This document shows positions 31,785 to 39,800 of a DNA stretch of 44,249 bases, piece by piece. Under the pieces are notes generated by a model, which saw only the letters and a list, made by a program, of their open reading frames with translations, made no database searches and had not been told where the DNA came from. Origin of the DNA: Bacteroidales bacterium (GTDB taxonomy: Bacteria > Bacteroidota > Bacteroidia > Bacteroidales > Muribaculaceae); the NCBI GenBank assembly GCA_004555955.1, contig SFJG01000008.1, positions 1 through 44,249 of the forward strand, in the 5' to 3' direction. Numbering within the stretch: position 1 is the stretch's first letter; the number at the start of each line of letters is the position of its first letter. A program made the position numbers and the translations under genes.

Positions 31785-32401
31785 TATTTCTCAATTAATA
31801 AGATTGAACCTTTGGCTCCAGGCACTGAACCCTTGATGAGAAGGAGATTGTGCTCTGAAATAACTTTTAACACTTTAAGGTTTTGTACGGTAACGCGTTC
31901 GTTGCCTGTTTGTCCTGCCATGCGCATTCCCTTGAACACCTTTGCAGGGTAAGAGCAAGCGCCGATAGAACCGGGGGCACGCAAGCGGTTGTGCTGACCG
32001 TGAGTTGTTTGACCTACACCGCCGAAGCCGTGACGACCTACAACACCCTTGAAACCTTTACCTTTCGAGGTACCTACAATGTCGACAAATTCTGCGCCTT
32101 CGAACAGGTCTACAGTAATTGTGTCGCCGAGCTTATATTCTTGCTCGAAACCATTGAACTCGGCCAAGTGGCGCTTCGGTGTTGTTCCGGCTTTTGCAAA
32201 GTGTCCGGCCTCAGGCTTGGTTGTGTGTTTGTCCTTCTTGTCTTCGAAGCCCAATTGGAGAGCTGCGTAGCCGTCGGTTTCCACTGTTTTTACCTGAGTA
32301 ACAACACAAGGACCTACTTCGATAACAGTGCACGGCACATTTTTGCCGTCGGCACTGAAAACGGATGTCATTCCGATTTTCTTTCCTAATAATCCTGGCA
32401 T
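31784..32401 (-). CDS. rplC: 50S ribosomal protein L3
   Basis: L3 is an early assembly protein whose long loop reaches the peptidyl transferase centre. The 205-residue protein starts MPGLLGKKIGMTSVFSADG and has GTSKGKGFKGVVGRHGFGG, in part, then THGQHNRLRAPGSIGACSYP, in part. The glutamine methylated in many bacteria (HGQHN) is present. It lies 37 bp after rpsJ. Confidence 0.98.
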   Translation of the reverse strand: MPGLLGKKIGMTSVFSADGKNVPCTVIEVGPCVVTQVKTVETDGYAALQLGFEDKKDKHTTKPEAGHFAKAGTTPKRHLAEFNGFEQEYKLGDTITVDLFEGAEFVDIVGTSKGKGFKGVVGRHGFGGVGQTTHGQHNRLRAPGSIGACSYPAKVFKGMRMAGQTGNERVTVQNLKVLKVISEHNLLLIKGSVPGAKGSILLIEK

Positions 32402-32438
32402 TTCTTAATAAATTTAGTTGTTTTGGTTCTGAATTGTC

Positions 32439-32744
32439 TTACGCTTTGATTTGTACGTCTACACCGCTGGGAAGTTCGAGTTTCATCAATGCGTCGATTG
32501 TCTTGGATGTCGAGCTGTAGATGTCGATAAGACGTTTGAACGACGAAAGTTGGAACTGTTCACGCGACTTCTTGTTTACGAAAGTCGAGCGGTTGACAGT
32601 GAAGATACGTTTGTGTGTCGGAAGGGGTATCGGGCCGCTTACTACAGCGCCTGTTGCCTTCACAGCCTTTACAATCTTCTCTGCTGACTTATCAACCAAG
32701 TTGTGGTCGTAAGATTTCAATTTGATTCTGATTTTTTGGCTCAT
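32439..32744 (-). CDS. rpsJ: 30S ribosomal protein S10 (NusE)
   Basis: S10 acts in the 30S head and, as NusE, in antitermination with NusB and NusG. The 101-residue protein has RIKLKSYDHNLVDKSAEKIV, the tRNA-mimic loop PLPTHKRIFTVNRSTFVNKKS, in part, and the C-terminal LPSGVDVQIKA. It begins the S10 section 12 bp after fusA. The tuf gene often found at this junction is absent. Confidence 0.98.
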   Translation of the reverse strand: MSQKIRIKLKSYDHNLVDKSAEKIVKAVKATGAVVSGPIPLPTHKRIFTVNRSTFVNKKSREQFQLSSFKRLIDIYSSTSKTIDALMKLELPSGVDVQIKA

Positions 32745-32756
32745 TGTATTTAAGTG

Positions 32757-34883
32757 TTATTTCAATAAATCTACTCTACCTTGGCACTCTGTGAGCACTT
32801 GACGTGCAATCGATGTACCTACCTCTGCATAGTGTGAGAACGACATTGTCGAAGTGGCGCGACCTGATGTGATGGTACGCAACGATGTTACGTAGCCGAA
32901 CATCTCGGCGAGCGGAGCTTTTGCCTTAACGATGCGTGCACCGCTGCGGCTTGTTTCCATGCCTTCTACTTGACCGCGACGCTTGTTAAGGTCGGAGATT
33001 ACATCACCCATACTTTCTTCCGGAGTAACTACCTCTATCTTCATAATCGGCTCCATAAGCACCGGACCTGCCTTTTCGCATGCTTTCTTGAATGCTTGGA
33101 TGGCACAAAGTTCGAACGAAAGTTGGTCAGAGTCTACGGGGTGGAACGAACCGTCGAGCAAGGTCACCTTGAGTTGTTCTACAGGATAGCCGGCGAGAAC
33201 ACCGTTCTTCATTGCTGTTTGGAAACCCTTTTGTACCGACGGGATGAATTCCTTAGGAACGTTACCGCCCTTGACTTCGTCGATGAATTGGAGGTTACCC
33301 TCGAAGCCTTCGTCGATAGGCTCTACGCGTACGATGATGTCGGCAAACTTACCGCGACCACCGGTTTGCTTCTTGAATACCTCACGGAGTTCAACAGACT
33401 TGGTGATAGCCTCTTTGTAAGTAACTTGCGGACGACCTTGGTTACATTCAACCTTGAACTCGCGACGGAGACGGTCGATGATGATGTCCAAGTGGAGCTC
33501 ACCCATACCGCTGATGACTGTTTGACCGGTTTCTTCGTTGGTTTCAACGCGGAATGTCGGGTCTTCTTCAGCCAACTTCTGCAAGCCAACGCCGAGTTTG
33601 TCGAGGTCTTTTTGAGTCTTAGGCTCTACGGCGATACCAATCACCGGGTCGGGGAATTCCATAGCCTCGAGCACGATAGGATGCTCTTCAGCACAGAGCG
33701 TATCACCGGTGCGAATATCCTTGAAACCTACTCCGGCACCGATATCACCACAGCCGATAGCTTCCATCGGGTTTTGCTTGTTCGAGTGCATTTGGAAGAG
33801 GCGTGAGATGCGCTCTTTCTTGCCGCTACGCGAGTTGAACACATACGAACCGGCTTCGATTGAGCCTGAATATACGCGGAAGAAGCAGAGACGACCTACA
33901 TACGGGTCGGTTGCAATCTTGAATGCCAATGCGCTAAGCGGCTCTTCGAACAACGGCTTGCGAGATTCTTCCTTGTCGGGGTCGCCGTAAGCGTGACCAA
34001 CAACTTCGCCTGCGTCGAGCGGGCTGGGAAGGAATGCACAAACATCGTCGAGGAGACATTGCACACCTTTGTTTTTGAACGACGAACCGCAAATCATCGG
34101 CACGATTGCCATCTTAAGGGTTGCCTTACGAATCACATCCTTGATTTCGTCAACGGTGATTGTCGACGGGTCGTCGAAATATTTTGCCATGAAGTCATCG
34201 TCGTATTCGGCGATAGTTTCAAGCATCTTGTCACGATAAGTCTCGCACTCGTCAACCATGTTTGCCGGGATTTCTTCTACTGAGTATTCAGCACCCATAG
34301 TTTCATCGTGCCAGAAGTAAGCCTTCATTGTGATAAGGTCGACAACGCCCTTGAATGTTTCTTCAGCGCCGATAGGCAATTGGATAGCCACCGGATTTGC
34401 GCCGAGCACTTCGCGAACTTGGCGGCACACTTCGAGGAAGTTAGCGCCCGAACGGTCCATCTTGTTAACGTAACCGATACGAGGAACGTTGTATTTGTCG
34501 GCTTGACGCCATACGGTTTCCGACTGAGGCTCAACGCCACCTACGGCGCAGAACGTTGCAACAGCACCGTCGAGCACACGCAACGAACGTTCTACCTCTA
34601 CGGTGAAGTCAACGTGTCCCGGAGTGTCAATCAAGTTAATCTTGTACTTTTGGTCTTGATACTTCCAGAAAGCGGTTGTTGCAGCAGAAGTGATAGTGAT
34701 ACCACGCTCTTGCTCTTGAACCATCCAGTCCATCGTGGCTGCTCCGTCGTGCACCTCACCGATTTTGTGAGTAAGACCTGTGTAGAACAGGATACGTTCG
34801 GAGGTTGTTGTCTTACCGGCATCGATGTGAGCCATGATGCCGATGTTTCTTGTCAGATGAAGTTTATCGTCTATATTAGCCAT
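32757..34883 (-). CDS. fusA: Elongation factor G
   Basis: EF-G drives tRNA-mRNA translocation and, with RRF, ribosome recycling. The 708-residue protein has G1 AHIDAGKTT, switch II DTPGHVDF, G4 NKMD and the later domains II to V, with the domain IV TGGRGKFAD and the C-terminal GRATSTMSFSHYAEV. Bacteroides species carry a second, GTP-hydrolysis-independent EF-G2. Because this copy lies in the str cluster and keeps a canonical G domain, it should be the housekeeping EF-G. Confidence 0.98.
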   Translation of the reverse strand: MANIDDKLHLTRNIGIMAHIDAGKTTTSERILFYTGLTHKIGEVHDGAATMDWMVQEQERGITITSAATTAFWKYQDQKYKINLIDTPGHVDFTVEVERSLRVLDGAVATFCAVGGVEPQSETVWRQADKYNVPRIGYVNKMDRSGANFLEVCRQVREVLGANPVAIQLPIGAEETFKGVVDLITMKAYFWHDETMGAEYSVEEIPANMVDECETYRDKMLETIAEYDDDFMAKYFDDPSTITVDEIKDVIRKATLKMAIVPMICGSSFKNKGVQCLLDDVCAFLPSPLDAGEVVGHAYGDPDKEESRKPLFEEPLSALAFKIATDPYVGRLCFFRVYSGSIEAGSYVFNSRSGKKERISRLFQMHSNKQNPMEAIGCGDIGAGVGFKDIRTGDTLCAEEHPIVLEAMEFPDPVIGIAVEPKTQKDLDKLGVGLQKLAEEDPTFRVETNEETGQTVISGMGELHLDIIIDRLRREFKVECNQGRPQVTYKEAITKSVELREVFKKQTGGRGKFADIIVRVEPIDEGFEGNLQFIDEVKGGNVPKEFIPSVQKGFQTAMKNGVLAGYPVEQLKVTLLDGSFHPVDSDQLSFELCAIQAFKKACEKAGPVLMEPIMKIEVVTPEESMGDVISDLNKRRGQVEGMETSRSGARIVKAKAPLAEMFGYVTSLRTITSGRATSTMSFSHYAEVGTSIARQVLTECQGRVDLLK

Positions 34884-34902
34884 TTACTTAAAATTTTTCA
34901 AA

Positions 34903-35379
34903 TTAAAATCTAAAGTGAGCGAATGCACGGTTAGCTTCAGCCATGCGGTGCATGTCCTCTTTACGTTTGAATGCTCCGCCGGTTTCGTTGAAGGCGTCGA
35001 CGATTTCTGCAGCGAGTTTGTCGCTCATTGTCTTACCTCCGCGTTTGCGTGCGAAGTTGATTAGATTTTTCATTGAAATAGATTCTTTACGATCGGGGCG
35101 GATTTCGGTAGGAACTTGGAATGTTGCGCCACCCACGCGACGAGATTTTACCTCTACTTGAGGAGTGATGTTTTCGAGCGCTTTTTTCCAAATATCGAGC
35201 GCGCTCTTTTCTTCGTTAGGCAATTTCGACTTCACAGTCTCCAATGCTGAATAGAAAATGTGGTATGCGGTTGTCTTCTTTCCGTCATACATCAAGTGGT
35301 TAACAAACTTTGTTACACGAGTGTCACCGAATACGGGATCGGGCAACACAATTCTCTTTTTTGGTTTTGCTTTTCTCAT
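34903..35379 (-). CDS. rpsG: 30S ribosomal protein S7
   Basis: S7 nucleates assembly of the 30S head and contacts the E-site tRNA. The 158-residue protein has MRKAKPKKRIVLPDPVFGDT, in part, then VKSRRVGGATFQVPTEIRP and ALRWL-equivalent NLINFARKRGGKTMSDKLAAE, in part. The C-terminus KREDMHRMAEANRAFAHFRF-like block ends the protein. A 150-bp spacer with a hairpin separates it from rpsL. Confidence 0.98.
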   Translation of the reverse strand: MRKAKPKKRIVLPDPVFGDTRVTKFVNHLMYDGKKTTAYHIFYSALETVKSKLPNEEKSALDIWKKALENITPQVEVKSRRVGGATFQVPTEIRPDRKESISMKNLINFARKRGGKTMSDKLAAEIVDAFNETGGAFKRKEDMHRMAEANRAFAHFRF

Positions 35380-35429
35380 TGCTTCAAATTTCGTTTTTGT
35401 TCGTTTGGTTGCTTTTTAGCATCTTCAAC

Positions 35430-35445
35430 AGCGTTCTCCAACGCT
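35430..35445 (-). promoter_or_regulatory. Hairpin in the rpsL-rpsG spacer
   Basis: AGCGTT (minus strand 35445-35440) pairs with AACGCT (35435-35430) around a GGAG tetraloop. It lies in the 150-bp spacer about 50 nt before rpsG. In E. coli, S7 binds a structured spacer between rpsL and rpsG to repress translation; a similar role here is inferred from position only. Confidence 0.35.
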
Positions 35446-35529
35446 ATTTACTCCGCCGAATTTTTCAATCCAATAAACAAAAAACTAAGTTTTAACTCGT
35501 TTTGTTTATCTCTGCTGTTTTAGGGGTTT

Positions 35530-35928
35530 CTACTTCTTACCCTTTGCGGCAGCACCCGCTTTAGGACGCTTTGCACCGTATTTCGAACGACGTTGTGTGC
35601 GACCTGCTACACCTGCTGTATCCAATGTACCTCTGACAATGTGATAACGTACACCCGGAAGGTCTTTTACACGTCCGCCGCGAACCATCACGATTGAGTG
35701 CTCTTGGAGGTTGTGGCCTTCTCCCGGAATGTAGGAGTTTACTTCTTTGCCATTGGTCAATCTAACGCGGGCTACTTTACGCATTGCCGAGTTAGGCTTC
35801 TTGGGGGTGGTTGTGTAGACACGTACACATACGCCACGACGCTGCGGACATCCGTCCAACGCCGGCGACTTACTCTTGTCCGTCAATACCTGGCGTCCTT
35901 TTCTTACTAATTGCGAAATTGTAGGCAT
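35530..35928 (-). CDS. rpsL: 30S ribosomal protein S12
   Basis: S12 monitors codon-anticodon pairing at the decoding site. I start at Met 35928 (MPTISQLVRKGRQ), the canonical N-terminus, giving 132 residues; the frame extends to 35991 with an implausible leader. TPKKPNSAMRK (41-51) and GGRVKDLPGVRYH (84-96) are wild type, so none of the classical streptomycin-resistance changes at the K43 or K88 regions is present. It is the first gene of the supercluster, about 130 bp downstream of its promoter. Confidence 0.97.
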   Translation of the reverse strand: MPTISQLVRKGRQVLTDKSKSPALDGCPQRRGVCVRVYTTTPKKPNSAMRKVARVRLTNGKEVNSYIPGEGHNLQEHSIVMVRGGRVKDLPGVRYHIVRGTLDTAGVAGRTQRRSKYGAKRPKAGAAAKGKK

Positions 35929-36057
35929 CTTAGTCTTTTTTGTTTGTACTTTATTTATTAATTCTCTAAATGTTCTGTTTATCTCTCGCAACCCGCAAAT
36001 CTTTTTACATCAGCAAGTTACGTCATTTTTGGGCACAATTTACCCGAAAAAGCGTTG

Positions 36058-36089
36058 CAAAGTTACGCAATAATTTGCTGTCTGCCAAA
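36058..36089 (-). promoter_or_regulatory. Promoter of the str-S10-spc-alpha supercluster
   Basis: On the minus strand TTTG (36089-36086) is followed after exactly 20 bp by TAACTTTG (36065-36058), a perfect Bacteroidetes -33/-7 pair. RNA would start near 36051, giving a leader of about 120 nt before rpsL. No other equally good match was noticed inside the cluster, so one long transcript is possible. Confidence 0.75.
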
Positions 36090-36249
36090 CGTTTTTAACC
36101 GCCCGACACCCTCAAAACCCCGCATTTTGCCATTTTTCCGCCTTTTTTGCCCAAATTTAATTATTTTTAACTTCACAAAACATACATTAACACCAAATCC
36201 GCACATTCCGCCGAGATTTTTCATCATTAGTCTTTTTTTATCGCATACG
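36090..36249. other. AT-rich spacer between divergent promoters
   Basis: This 160 bp separates the rpsL promoter (minus) from the promoter of the GlmU-like gene (plus). It holds T- and A-runs that could act as upstream activating DNA. The short frames across it are low-complexity and show no protein features. Confidence 0.4.
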
Positions 36250-36281
36250 TTTTGCTCATTTTGCAAATGTCCGTAACTTTA
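36250..36281 (+). promoter_or_regulatory. Candidate promoter of the GlmU-like gene
   Basis: TTTTG (36250-36254) is followed after 19 bp by TAACTTTA (36274-36281), one base from TAnnTTTG. RNA would start near 36288, giving a short leader of about 14 nt before the ATG at 36302. Confidence 0.5.
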
Positions 36282-36301
36282 CAATCCCAAAACAAATAAT
36301 T

Positions 36302-37474
36302 ATGAACATCATCCTTTTCGACGAGAAAGACAACTGGACCGACTTGCTGCCCATCTCGTTTACACGACCGATTGCCGACATCCGCATCGGCATCTTGACT
36401 ATAGCCGAAAAGTGGCAACACCTGCTTCCGGAAGCACGTATATCGTATAAACCCGCCGACTACCTCACCGTGAAGTTTGCCACCGAAGAAACAGGCGACG
36501 ACATCATCATCCTTTCCAACATTCTCCCCGATGCCGACCTGGCAGCCCGCATAGCCGCCTTGCAGCACGGCGAAGCTCTTATTGCCGCCGGCAAGATGAT
36601 TGCCCTCCGCGGCACACTCCAACAGTTCGAAGCCTCTCAACGCTCCGCCGACATAACCGTCGACGACGTCGATAGCATCGTGTGGCTCTACGACATATTC
36701 CTAAAAAACGATGCCCAACTTCGTGCCGACTTCGACATCATAACCCGCGGACGAACATCAGCTCCCATCGACGACAGTTGCACCGTAATCGGCCGCCGCG
36801 ACCAAATATTCATCGAAGAAGGCGCCACCGTGCAAGGCGCTACTCTCAACACCCTCAGCGGCCCTATATATATAGGTAAAGACGCTACAATTATGGAAGG
36901 TTCATGCATCCGCGCCCCATTTGCCGCTTGCACACACGCACAAGTCAATATGGCTGCCAAAATCTACGGCGCAACGACACTCGGACCACACTGCAAAGTG
37001 GGCGGAGAACTCAACAACGTCGTAATGATAGGCTACAGTAACAAAGCCCACGACGGATTCCTGGGCAACGCCGTGGTCGGCGAATGGTGTAACATAGGTG
37101 CCGGAACTAACGCATCAAACCTCAAAAACGACTACACTGAAATAAAACTCTGGAACTACCGCACACACCGATTCCTAAAAACCGGGCTTCAATTCTGTGG
37201 ACTCATCCTCGGCGACCACTCAAAAATCGGTATAAACTGCATGCTCAATACTGCCACAGTAATCGGCGTAGGCGTCAACATCCACGGCGCAGGCTTCCCA
37301 CGCGCGTTCGTCGCATCGTTCCTCGAAGGCGGCTCCGCAGGTTATACCGACGTTTCAGTCGCAAAATTCTTCGACATCGCCAAACGCATGATGGCTCGTC
37401 GAGGAATAACACTCTCCGACTCCGACAAAGAAATTTTCGAATCAATCTACGCAATCGCCGACAACTACAAGTAG
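36302..37474 (+). CDS. GlmU-like protein with degenerate nucleotidyltransferase and left-handed beta-helix
   Basis: This 390-residue protein begins NIILFDEKDNWTDLLPISFTRP, in part, where a sugar nucleotidyltransferase would have its GGxGTR loop; that loop is missing. Residues about 165-340 are hexapeptide-repeat left-handed beta-helix, with turns such as IYIGKDATIMEGS, IGYSNKAHDGFLGNAVVG and CNIGAGTNASNLKN. The GAGT and SNLKND motifs match the acetyltransferase half of GlmU. This architecture is widespread in Bacteroidetes and usually annotated as GlmU-family. The reaction is not known; a sugar-phosphate acyltransferase acting on envelope precursors is the simplest guess. Its stop ends 8 bp before the next promoter. 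Confidence 0.85.
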   Translation: MNIILFDEKDNWTDLLPISFTRPIADIRIGILTIAEKWQHLLPEARISYKPADYLTVKFATEETGDDIIILSNILPDADLAARIAALQHGEALIAAGKMIALRGTLQQFEASQRSADITVDDVDSIVWLYDIFLKNDAQLRADFDIITRGRTSAPIDDSCTVIGRRDQIFIEEGATVQGATLNTLSGPIYIGKDATIMEGSCIRAPFAACTHAQVNMAAKIYGATTLGPHCKVGGELNNVVMIGYSNKAHDGFLGNAVVGEWCNIGAGTNASNLKNDYTEIKLWNYRTHRFLKTGLQFCGLILGDHSKIGINCMLNTATVIGVGVNIHGAGFPRAFVASFLEGGSAGYTDVSVAKFFDIAKRMMARRGITLSDSDKEIFESIYAIADNYK

Positions 37475-37481
37475 CCGACGC

Positions 37482-37512
37482 TTTGAAAATTGCCCTAAAG
37501 ACACTACCTTTG
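37482..37512 (+). promoter_or_regulatory. Promoter of the cobalamin-riboswitch transcript
   Basis: TTTG at 37482-37485 and TACCTTTG at 37505-37512, 19 bp apart, form a near-ideal Bacteroidetes promoter. RNA would start near 37519, just inside the leader. Confidence 0.75.
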
Positions 37513-37513
37513 C

Positions 37514-37745
37514 GTCGGGTAACACCATAACCGTCGTTGCCCGACCGACATTGGCAAAAGGAATCAGGTTAAAAGCCTGAGCAGTACTCGCTGCCGTAGC
37601 TCCACAAACCAAACCCGTACGCAGTCACTGGACATCCGGGAAGGCTGCGTAAAACAAACGGAGGAGAAGCCGGAACACAAAGCCAACGTCGCACTATTGT
37701 TTAACAGTCCGCGAGGTACCCGACAACGTGCTCGGGGTTCGGACC
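37514..37745 (+). promoter_or_regulatory. Cobalamin (B12) riboswitch with expression platform
   Basis: The P1 stem is ACATTGGC (37548-37555) with GCCAACGT (37682-37689). Between them are the aptamer landmarks AAAGGAATCAGG, a stem AATCAGG/CCTGAG, GTAGCTCC, the B12-box-like GCAGTCACTGG and GGGAAGGCTGCG, then GAGAAGCC. A 5' hairpin GTCGGGTAAC/GTTGCCCGAC (37514-37545) precedes it, partly upstream of the predicted RNA start. The platform after 37690 can fold GTCCG...CGGAC with inner CGAG/CTCG (37708-37745), ending 16 nt before the receptor ATG. No U-tract follows, so control is likely at translation initiation, with B12 repressing receptor synthesis. Confidence 0.88.
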
Positions 37746-37760
37746 ATAATAGAATCAAAA

Positions 37761-39773
37761 ATGAAACGACTCATCATCGCCCTGGCGGCTACGCTTGCCA
37801 CAATCGCTTCGGCTCACGCCGACGACATCTTTCTCGACTCAATCTTCCAAATCAAAGAAGTTTCGGTCATCGAAGTCAAAGACAAAGAAATCATCAAACC
37901 GCAAAAACTCACCGGCGCCGAACTCGAGCGCCTTAACAGCCACTCCGTTGCCGACGCCCTCCGCTACTTCTCCGGCGTACAGATAAAAGACTACGGCGGC
38001 GTGGGCGGCATCAAAACCGTCAACATCCGCAGCATGGGTAGCCAACACGTCGGTGTGTTCTACAACGGCGTACAACTCAACAATGCTCAAAACGGGCAAG
38101 TCGACCTCGGACGATACTCCCTCGACAACGTCGACGCCATCTCGCTCTACAACGGCCAGAAATCCGACATCTTCCAAACAGCGAAAGACTTCAGCACCGC
38201 CTCGGCAATCTACATAACCACACGACGACCACGATTCGCCAACGGCGAACACACCCACTTGCGAGTGCAAATGCGCGCCGGCAGCTTCGGACTCGCCAAC
38301 CCGTCAATCCTCTGGGAGCAACGCCTCTCCGGCAAAGTGCACCTCTCGGCAAGCGCAGAATATACCTACGCCAACGGCAAATACAAATTTCGCTACACCC
38401 GGCGGCTCCAAAACGGCGACATAGCCTACGACACCACCGCAACACGCCATAACGGCGACGTCGAATCGCTCCGTGCCGAAGCCGGCGTATACGGGTACGT
38501 CAACGGCGGAAAATGGAACGTCAACACCTACTACTTTACCTCCGAACGCGGAATCCCCGGCGCTATCGTCAACAACGTGTTCCGACACGGCGAACGACAA
38601 TGGGACAAAGCAGCATTTCTCCAAGCCACATTCGCTAAACAAGCCACCGACAACTACGAATTCAAAATCAACGGAAAATACTCGTGGGACTACTTGCGAT
38701 TTCTTCGCGATGACCCCAAAGAACTATACCTCAACAACTCATACTACCAACGCGAAGCCTACCTCTCGTGCGCAAACCTGATACGCATCACCGACGCTTG
38801 GCACGCCTCAGCATCATTCGATGCACAAATGAACGGACTGCACTCTTTCGTCCCCTTAATGGACGACCCGGCACGCCCCACCCGTTGGACCGAATACATT
38901 TCGCTCGCCACCGCACTCAACCTCGACCACTGGAAGATGCAAGCAAGCCTGCTCGGTACGTTCGTCAACGATAAAGCACGTCAACGCGGATACACATTCA
39001 CCGACAACTACCGGAAATTCGCCCCCGCCGTCTTCGTAACCTACCTCCCCGAAGCGCGCAACAACGACATCCGAATCACCGGTTTCTATAAACGAATATT
39101 CCGAATGCCCACATTCAACGAACTATACTATACCGAAACCGGAAACGCCGCCGACGTGCGACCCGAATTTGCCACCCAATACGACCTCGGCACCGCCATA
39201 CAAAAACGATTCTCACACCCATTCTTCGACTACGTCGACATACGCTTCGACGCCTACTACAACCGCGTCAGCGACAAAATTATCACCTACCCCGCCGGAC
39301 AATTCCGCTGGAAAGTTATAAACCTCGGCAAAGTCGACATTCTCGGCTCGGAAATCATCGCAACCGTAGGCGCACACATCAGCAAAGTCGACCTTCGCCT
39401 GCTCGCCGAATACACCTACCAAGACGCACGCGACAAGTCTGACCCCGAAGAGTCGTTCTACAACAAACAAATACCCTACGTGCCACACCACAGCTTCTCG
39501 CTCGCACTCGGCGCAGACTGGCACGGCTGGGAATTCAACTACAGCTTTATCTACACCGGCAAACGATATAACGCACGCGAACACCTGCCCGAAAACTACG
39601 AAGCGCCGTGGTATACCAACGACCTGTCGCTCTCGAAGCAGCTAACGTTCAAGCGTTGCCGACTCAAGCTCGCCGGCGAACTCAACAACGTGCTCAACCA
39701 GGCATACGAAGTGGTACACAACTACCCCATGCCCGGCCGAAACTTCCGCCTCTCCGCAAAGTTCGAAATATAA
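37761..39773 (+). CDS. btuB: TonB-dependent outer-membrane receptor, BtuB-like (cobalamin uptake)
   Basis: I start at Met 37761 (MKRLIIALAATLATIASAHA, a Sec signal peptide), 11 codons inside the longest frame; the earlier start would lie within the riboswitch platform. The 670-residue protein has a TonB-box-like KEVSVIEV, a plug domain (LTGAELERL, VADALRYFSGVQIKDYGG, in part, NIRSMGSQHVGVFYNGVQL, NGQVDLGRYSLDNVDAI) and a 22-strand-type barrel ending in a C-terminal strand RLSAKFEI. There is no N-terminal carboxypeptidase-like domain and no SusD partner, so it is not a glycan SusC. The cobalamin riboswitch makes B12 or another corrinoid the likely ligand. No btuFCD genes are next to it. It converges on fbp across 27 bp with no terminator. 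Confidence 0.85.
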   Translation: MKRLIIALAATLATIASAHADDIFLDSIFQIKEVSVIEVKDKEIIKPQKLTGAELERLNSHSVADALRYFSGVQIKDYGGVGGIKTVNIRSMGSQHVGVFYNGVQLNNAQNGQVDLGRYSLDNVDAISLYNGQKSDIFQTAKDFSTASAIYITTRRPRFANGEHTHLRVQMRAGSFGLANPSILWEQRLSGKVHLSASAEYTYANGKYKFRYTRRLQNGDIAYDTTATRHNGDVESLRAEAGVYGYVNGGKWNVNTYYFTSERGIPGAIVNNVFRHGERQWDKAAFLQATFAKQATDNYEFKINGKYSWDYLRFLRDDPKELYLNNSYYQREAYLSCANLIRITDAWHASASFDAQMNGLHSFVPLMDDPARPTRWTEYISLATALNLDHWKMQASLLGTFVNDKARQRGYTFTDNYRKFAPAVFVTYLPEARNNDIRITGFYKRIFRMPTFNELYYTETGNAADVRPEFATQYDLGTAIQKRFSHPFFDYVDIRFDAYYNRVSDKIITYPAGQFRWKVINLGKVDILGSEIIATVGAHISKVDLRLLAEYTYQDARDKSDPEESFYNKQIPYVPHHSFSLALGADWHGWEFNYSFIYTGKRYNAREHLPENYEAPWYTNDLSLSKQLTFKRCRLKLAGELNNVLNQAYEVVHNYPMPGRNFRLSAKFEI

Positions 39774-39800
39774 GAGTGCGTTTCTTAAAGCTGCAAACTA

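Noticed and set aside
35929..35991. Longer rpsL start
   Set aside because: S12 starts universally at the MPTI-type N-terminus; the extension is AT-rich leader.
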